DNA of 64,000 nucleotides, taken from positions 1 to 64,000 of the forward strand of contig NZ_JARRAB010000004.1 of the NCBI RefSeq assembly GCF_030376615.1. The letters are read 5' to 3'. This DNA comes from Pseudomonas sp. sp1636 (GTDB lineage Bacteria; Pseudomonadota; Gammaproteobacteria; Pseudomonadales; Pseudomonadaceae). The notes below the pieces were generated by a model. That model had not been told where the DNA came from. It was given only the letters and a program-made list of their open reading frames with translations, and did not search any database. Shown piece after piece: positions 58,047 through 64,000 of the stretch (positions are counted from its first letter, which is position 1; every line of letters begins with the position of its first letter). The translations under genes and the position numbers were made by a program.

Positions 58047-59057
58047 TTAACCTGCGGCATAGATTTCTCGCATCCTTTCCACCTTCCCCCTGATCTCCTC
58101 CACCCACACCAGCGGCGCATGTACGCGGATATGGTCGTTCAGCCCGAATATCCACCACAGCGTTTCCTGATCCATCGGCACTCTGGCGCGCAGGCGCTGC
58201 CAGTCGTTGTTTGGTAGTGGTTCTAGATTCTGTTCTGCGCTAAGCGGTGTTTCGCTAAGCAACCAGGCGATCTGTGGGGATACGTCGGCGACCAGCTCGG
58301 TTTCTTCGGCCGGGCCGGGGTTATTGAAGCCGCCGCCCTGGATATAGCGGTCGATGTCCAGGGCTTCGGCTTCATGGGCTGGGGTATCGAGTGTTTCGGC
58401 CATATCTATGCGATGCAATGCGAACTGGCGCAGGTCGCTGTAGCCGTTGACCGTGCCGATCAGGTAGCTGACCGAGTGGCGCGATACCAAACCGGCCGGG
58501 TGCAAGGTGAGTACCTTGTGCTCGGACTTGCTGCGGCTGAGGTAGGTGACCTTGAGCTGGCGGCGTTCCAGCAGGGCGGTGGAAACTTCGCCCCAGACAT
58601 TCGGATTGATTTCAGCGGGATGCAGCGCTTTGCCATTAGGTATGGCGCGTACGCGACGTGCCCAGTGGGCCAGTTCATTACGCTGCAGGCCGTCCAGGTG
58701 GTTGCGGGCTCGGTTGAACTGTGGTGCGAGCTGATCCAGGACGATCTGCGGCAGCAGGGGCTTGAGGTGGTTCTCGGCGAGGTAGAGCGCCAGCGCGGTA
58801 GGCGTGTCCATGGCGGCCAGGTCGAGTGGAGCATCGCGCATATAGCTCCAGCGATTGCCGGAAGATTGGACTTCGCATTGCAGGGCGAAGGGTAGCGACA
58901 GATTGGCCAGGTCGCGCTGCAGGGTACGCTGGCTGACGGAAAAGCCTTGCTCCCGCAGCTTTTCCAACAGGGTGGTGGTGGCGCGGCGCTGGGGTTCGCG
59001 GGGTATCAGGCGGAGCAGGGCGAGTTGCCTGAGCAGCGTATCCTTTGCATCGGACAT
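58047..59057 (-). CDS. WYL-domain transcriptional regulator
   Basis: A 336-residue regulator. The N-terminal winged helix (LLEKLREQGFSVSQRTLQRD) is followed by a linker and a WYL domain (about 165-240: LKVTYLSRSKSEHKVLTLHP, AGLVSRHSVSYLIGTVNGYS, RQFALHRI) and a C-terminal WCX region. Such proteins (BrxR/CapW and others) are common repressors or sensors next to defence genes. It lies 251 bp upstream of leoB in the same direction, so it probably controls the operon. The link is by position. Confidence 0.88.
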   Translation of the reverse strand: MSDAKDTLLRQLALLRLIPREPQRRATTTLLEKLREQGFSVSQRTLQRDLANLSLPFALQCEVQSSGNRWSYMRDAPLDLAAMDTPTALALYLAENHLKPLLPQIVLDQLAPQFNRARNHLDGLQRNELAHWARRVRAIPNGKALHPAEINPNVWGEVSTALLERRQLKVTYLSRSKSEHKVLTLHPAGLVSRHSVSYLIGTVNGYSDLRQFALHRIDMAETLDTPAHEAEALDIDRYIQGGGFNNPGPAEETELVADVSPQIAWLLSETPLSAEQNLEPLPNNDWQRLRARVPMDQETLWWIFGLNDHIRVHAPLVWVEEIRGKVERMREIYAAG

Positions 59058-59218
59058 CGTGACTACCTTGTGCTGTTGCCGGCTTCCGCCATTAGGATGA
59101 CGCCATTCTTGTGGCGACTTTAGCGTGCTTGATGGCTCTTTGCTATATGGCGCGCGTCAGGCCGGGTTGCACGCACTCAATCTCGCGCTGTTGCGTCCTT
59201 TCCGTTTCTGTTGCCCGA

Positions 59219-59467
59219 TTATTGGCGCGTCCAGGTTCGGATGATTTCCTCTTGCCGGATTAGCTGAGCGCGAAGCGGACGGGGTGGCGCTTGTTGCGGG
59301 GCATGGGTGGGAATCATTGCGGCAATGAGTTCGAGGCGGGTTGCTGGGCGTTGGTTGAGTTTGCTGGATCGGCAGCGTGGGCAGTGACTGTAGGTATCTG
59401 CCTGCAATGTCTGTGTTGTTTCGTGCCAATCACAGGTTTGCCAGAAATGGGTCAGGGCATTTGGCAT
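59219..59467 (-). CDS. Small zinc-ribbon-like protein (right edge of island 2)
   Basis: An 82-residue protein starting MPNALTHFWQTCDWHETTQT. CDW and HCPRCRSSK provide three Cys and nearby His, so a zinc knuckle is possible but incomplete. PATRLELIAAMIP and a basic tail (EEIIRTWTRQ) follow. It resembles the gene at 51736 on the other side of the island. I recall similar small proteins in pseudomonads, of unknown function. It is transcribed away from the DUF2339 gene. Confidence 0.6.
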   Translation of the reverse strand: MPNALTHFWQTCDWHETTQTLQADTYSHCPRCRSSKLNQRPATRLELIAAMIPTHAPQQAPPRPLRAQLIRQEEIIRTWTRQ

Positions 59468-59592
59468 GGGCGGCCTCCTTGGTTGCTCTCGCGATGGATA
59501 TAGCTTGCCCTGGCAGCGCGTCAGATTGTGTCGCGCTGTTGTGGCGTGTCAGTGTTCTTTTCGCGGTCTTAATGCATCGGCCGCTGCCAACG

Positions 59593-59629
59593 AAGCCCCG
59601 CCCGCCATCCTGGTTGATGGGGCTTTTTT
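59593..59629 (+). terminator. Orphan plus-strand terminator
   Basis: AAGCCCC, a 19-base loop and GGGGCTT followed by TTTT on the plus strand. No plus-strand gene lies in the preceding 6 kb except the HEPN gene, so the hairpin either ends a small RNA in about 59470-59590 or a decayed gene. The rest of 59468-59800 has no gene; the DUF2339 promoter should lie near 59700. Confidence 0.6.
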
Positions 59630-59800
59630 GTGTTGTTGCGCGCCTGCAGGTGAGTGAAATTGCCGTGCCTGTGATATGCCCGACACTCGTCTGTAGGAGG
59701 CGGGGAGGCCGGGTCGCTATACTCGCGGCACGCCCCAGGCGCGGGTGCGCGCAGTGCAGGGAAGCCTGTGGTTCGGTTCAATCCGTCTAGGAGTTAGCGC

Positions 59801-63381
<3,581 letters not shown>

Positions 63382-63385
<4 letters not shown>

Positions 63386-64000
63386 GTGGATTGATCGGTA
63401 TGCGCGGCTTGCTGCTGACGTTGCTGGCCTTGCTCGCCCCTCTGGCGCTGGGTCAGGAAAACGCCAGCGACTATGCCCTCAAGGTGCCGCTGAGCCTGAG
63501 CGGCGAGGGCCCCTGGTACCGCCTGGAACTGCCGATGGCCGCGCATCTGGCCGCGCGTTACGCCGACCTGCGCGACCTGCGGGTGTTCAACGGCGAAGGC
63601 GAGGCCCTGGCTTATGCCCTGACCCTGGGCAGTGCCCGGCAGAGTGAGACGAAGGACACGGCGGTGAAGTGGTTCCCCTTGCGCGGCCCGTTGAGTGCCG
63701 AACAGGCCCCGAACGTGCGTGTGCAGCGCAGCAGCAGTGGCACCCTGGTCGAGGTGCTGGGGGAGGCGGCAGCGGATGCCCAGGCAGAGGTGCTGCGCGG
63801 CTGGTTGCTCGATACCAGCGGCATCGAGGCGCCATTGCACCGGTTGATTCTCGATTGGAGCTCCGGGGACGAAGGCTTTCAGCGCTTTTCCATCGAGGCC
63901 AGCGACGACCTGCAGCAGTGGCGCGCCTGGGGCGATGGGCAGATTGCCCGGCTGTCGTTTGCCGATGAGCGTATCGAGCAGCGCGAAATCCGCCTGCCGG
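63382..64000 (+). CDS. DUF3999 family protein (3' end cut by window)
   Basis: The first 206 codons of a longer gene. A signal peptide (LLLTLLALLAPLALGQ) precedes the strand-rich DUF3999 domain (KVPLSLSGEGPWYRLELPMA, DLRVFNGEGEALAYAL, SIEASDDLQQWRAWGDGQIA). Family members usually also have a C-terminal membrane helix, outside this window. Its ATG overlaps the DUF2339 stop by 4 bp, so the pair is translated together. Function is unknown. Confidence 0.88.

Noticed and set aside
57895-58158. Minus-strand 87-codon frame between WYL and leoB
   Set aside because: It overlaps the end of the WYL gene out of frame, and the product is Arg/Gly-rich with no ribosome site.
51736-59467. Island 2 as a prophage remnant
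   Set aside because: No integrase, capsid, tail, lysis or phage replication gene is seen.

Overview
The window is a chromosomal segment from a gamma-proteobacterium that is almost certainly a Pseudomonas. The coding regions are GC-rich. From memory, the backbone gene order (dctBD, rml, tRNA-Thr, an amino-acid ABC transporter, mutY/yggX/asmA, hisBHAF, ctpA/envC/gpmI, grxC/secB, ntrBC/glnA, thiI/typA) follows the P. aeruginosa PAO1 stretch from about PA5166 down to PA5113. It lacks rRNA, CRISPR arrays, transposases and integrases. Two tRNA genes are present, tRNA-Thr(TGT) and tRNA-Phe(GAA).

Layout. 1-6.7 kb: the C4-dicarboxylate two-component system dctB-dctD (dctD runs off the left edge) and a four-gene dTDP-L-rhamnose operon rmlB-A-C-D. 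6.7-16.9 kb: accessory island 1, between rmlB and tRNA-Thr. It holds a type I restriction-modification system (hsdR, hsdM, hsdS) with an RloA/RloB (AbiL-like ATPase plus Toprim) pair between hsdR and hsdM, an unrecognised membrane protein after hsdS, and a protein remnant. 17-24 kb: tRNA-Thr, a basic amino-acid ABC importer with a Methyltransf_32-type methyltransferase, a broken higB-like toxin gene, a YecA/SEC-C protein and tRNA-Phe. 24-32.4 kb: asmA-mutY-yggX, a FAD oxidoreductase, and hisB-hisH-DUF2164-hisA-hisF with a palindromic repeat between hisA and hisF. 32.8-41.1 kb: three tandem paralogous periplasmic binding proteins, ctpA-envC, gpmI, a rhodanese-fold membrane protein that seems to lack its catalytic cysteine, grxC and secB. 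41.2-51.7 kb: trmL, ntrB-ntrC, two DUF4124 proteins, glnA with a textbook sigma-54/NtrC control region, thiI and typA. 51.7-59.5 kb: accessory island 2, between typA and the DUF2339/DUF3999 pair that ends the window. It holds a Leo/Eleos-type dynamin operon (leoB-leoC-leoA) whose first GTPase is split over two genes, a WYL-domain regulator upstream, a HEPN-motif protein facing it, a GYF-domain membrane gene broken by two small indels, a 46-residue single-pass membrane protein, and related zinc-ribbon genes at both edges.

The backbone is housekeeping and nitrogen or cell-wall metabolism. The two islands look like anti-phage defence. The best candidate for something under-described is island 2: split dynamins with WYL and HEPN partners. 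The next is the rloAB insertion inside the hsd locus, with a terminator-like hairpin just before hsdM. Several dispersed palindromic repeat families (at least ten copies) fill the intergenic spaces. All functions are read from sequence motifs and remembered families; no database search was run.
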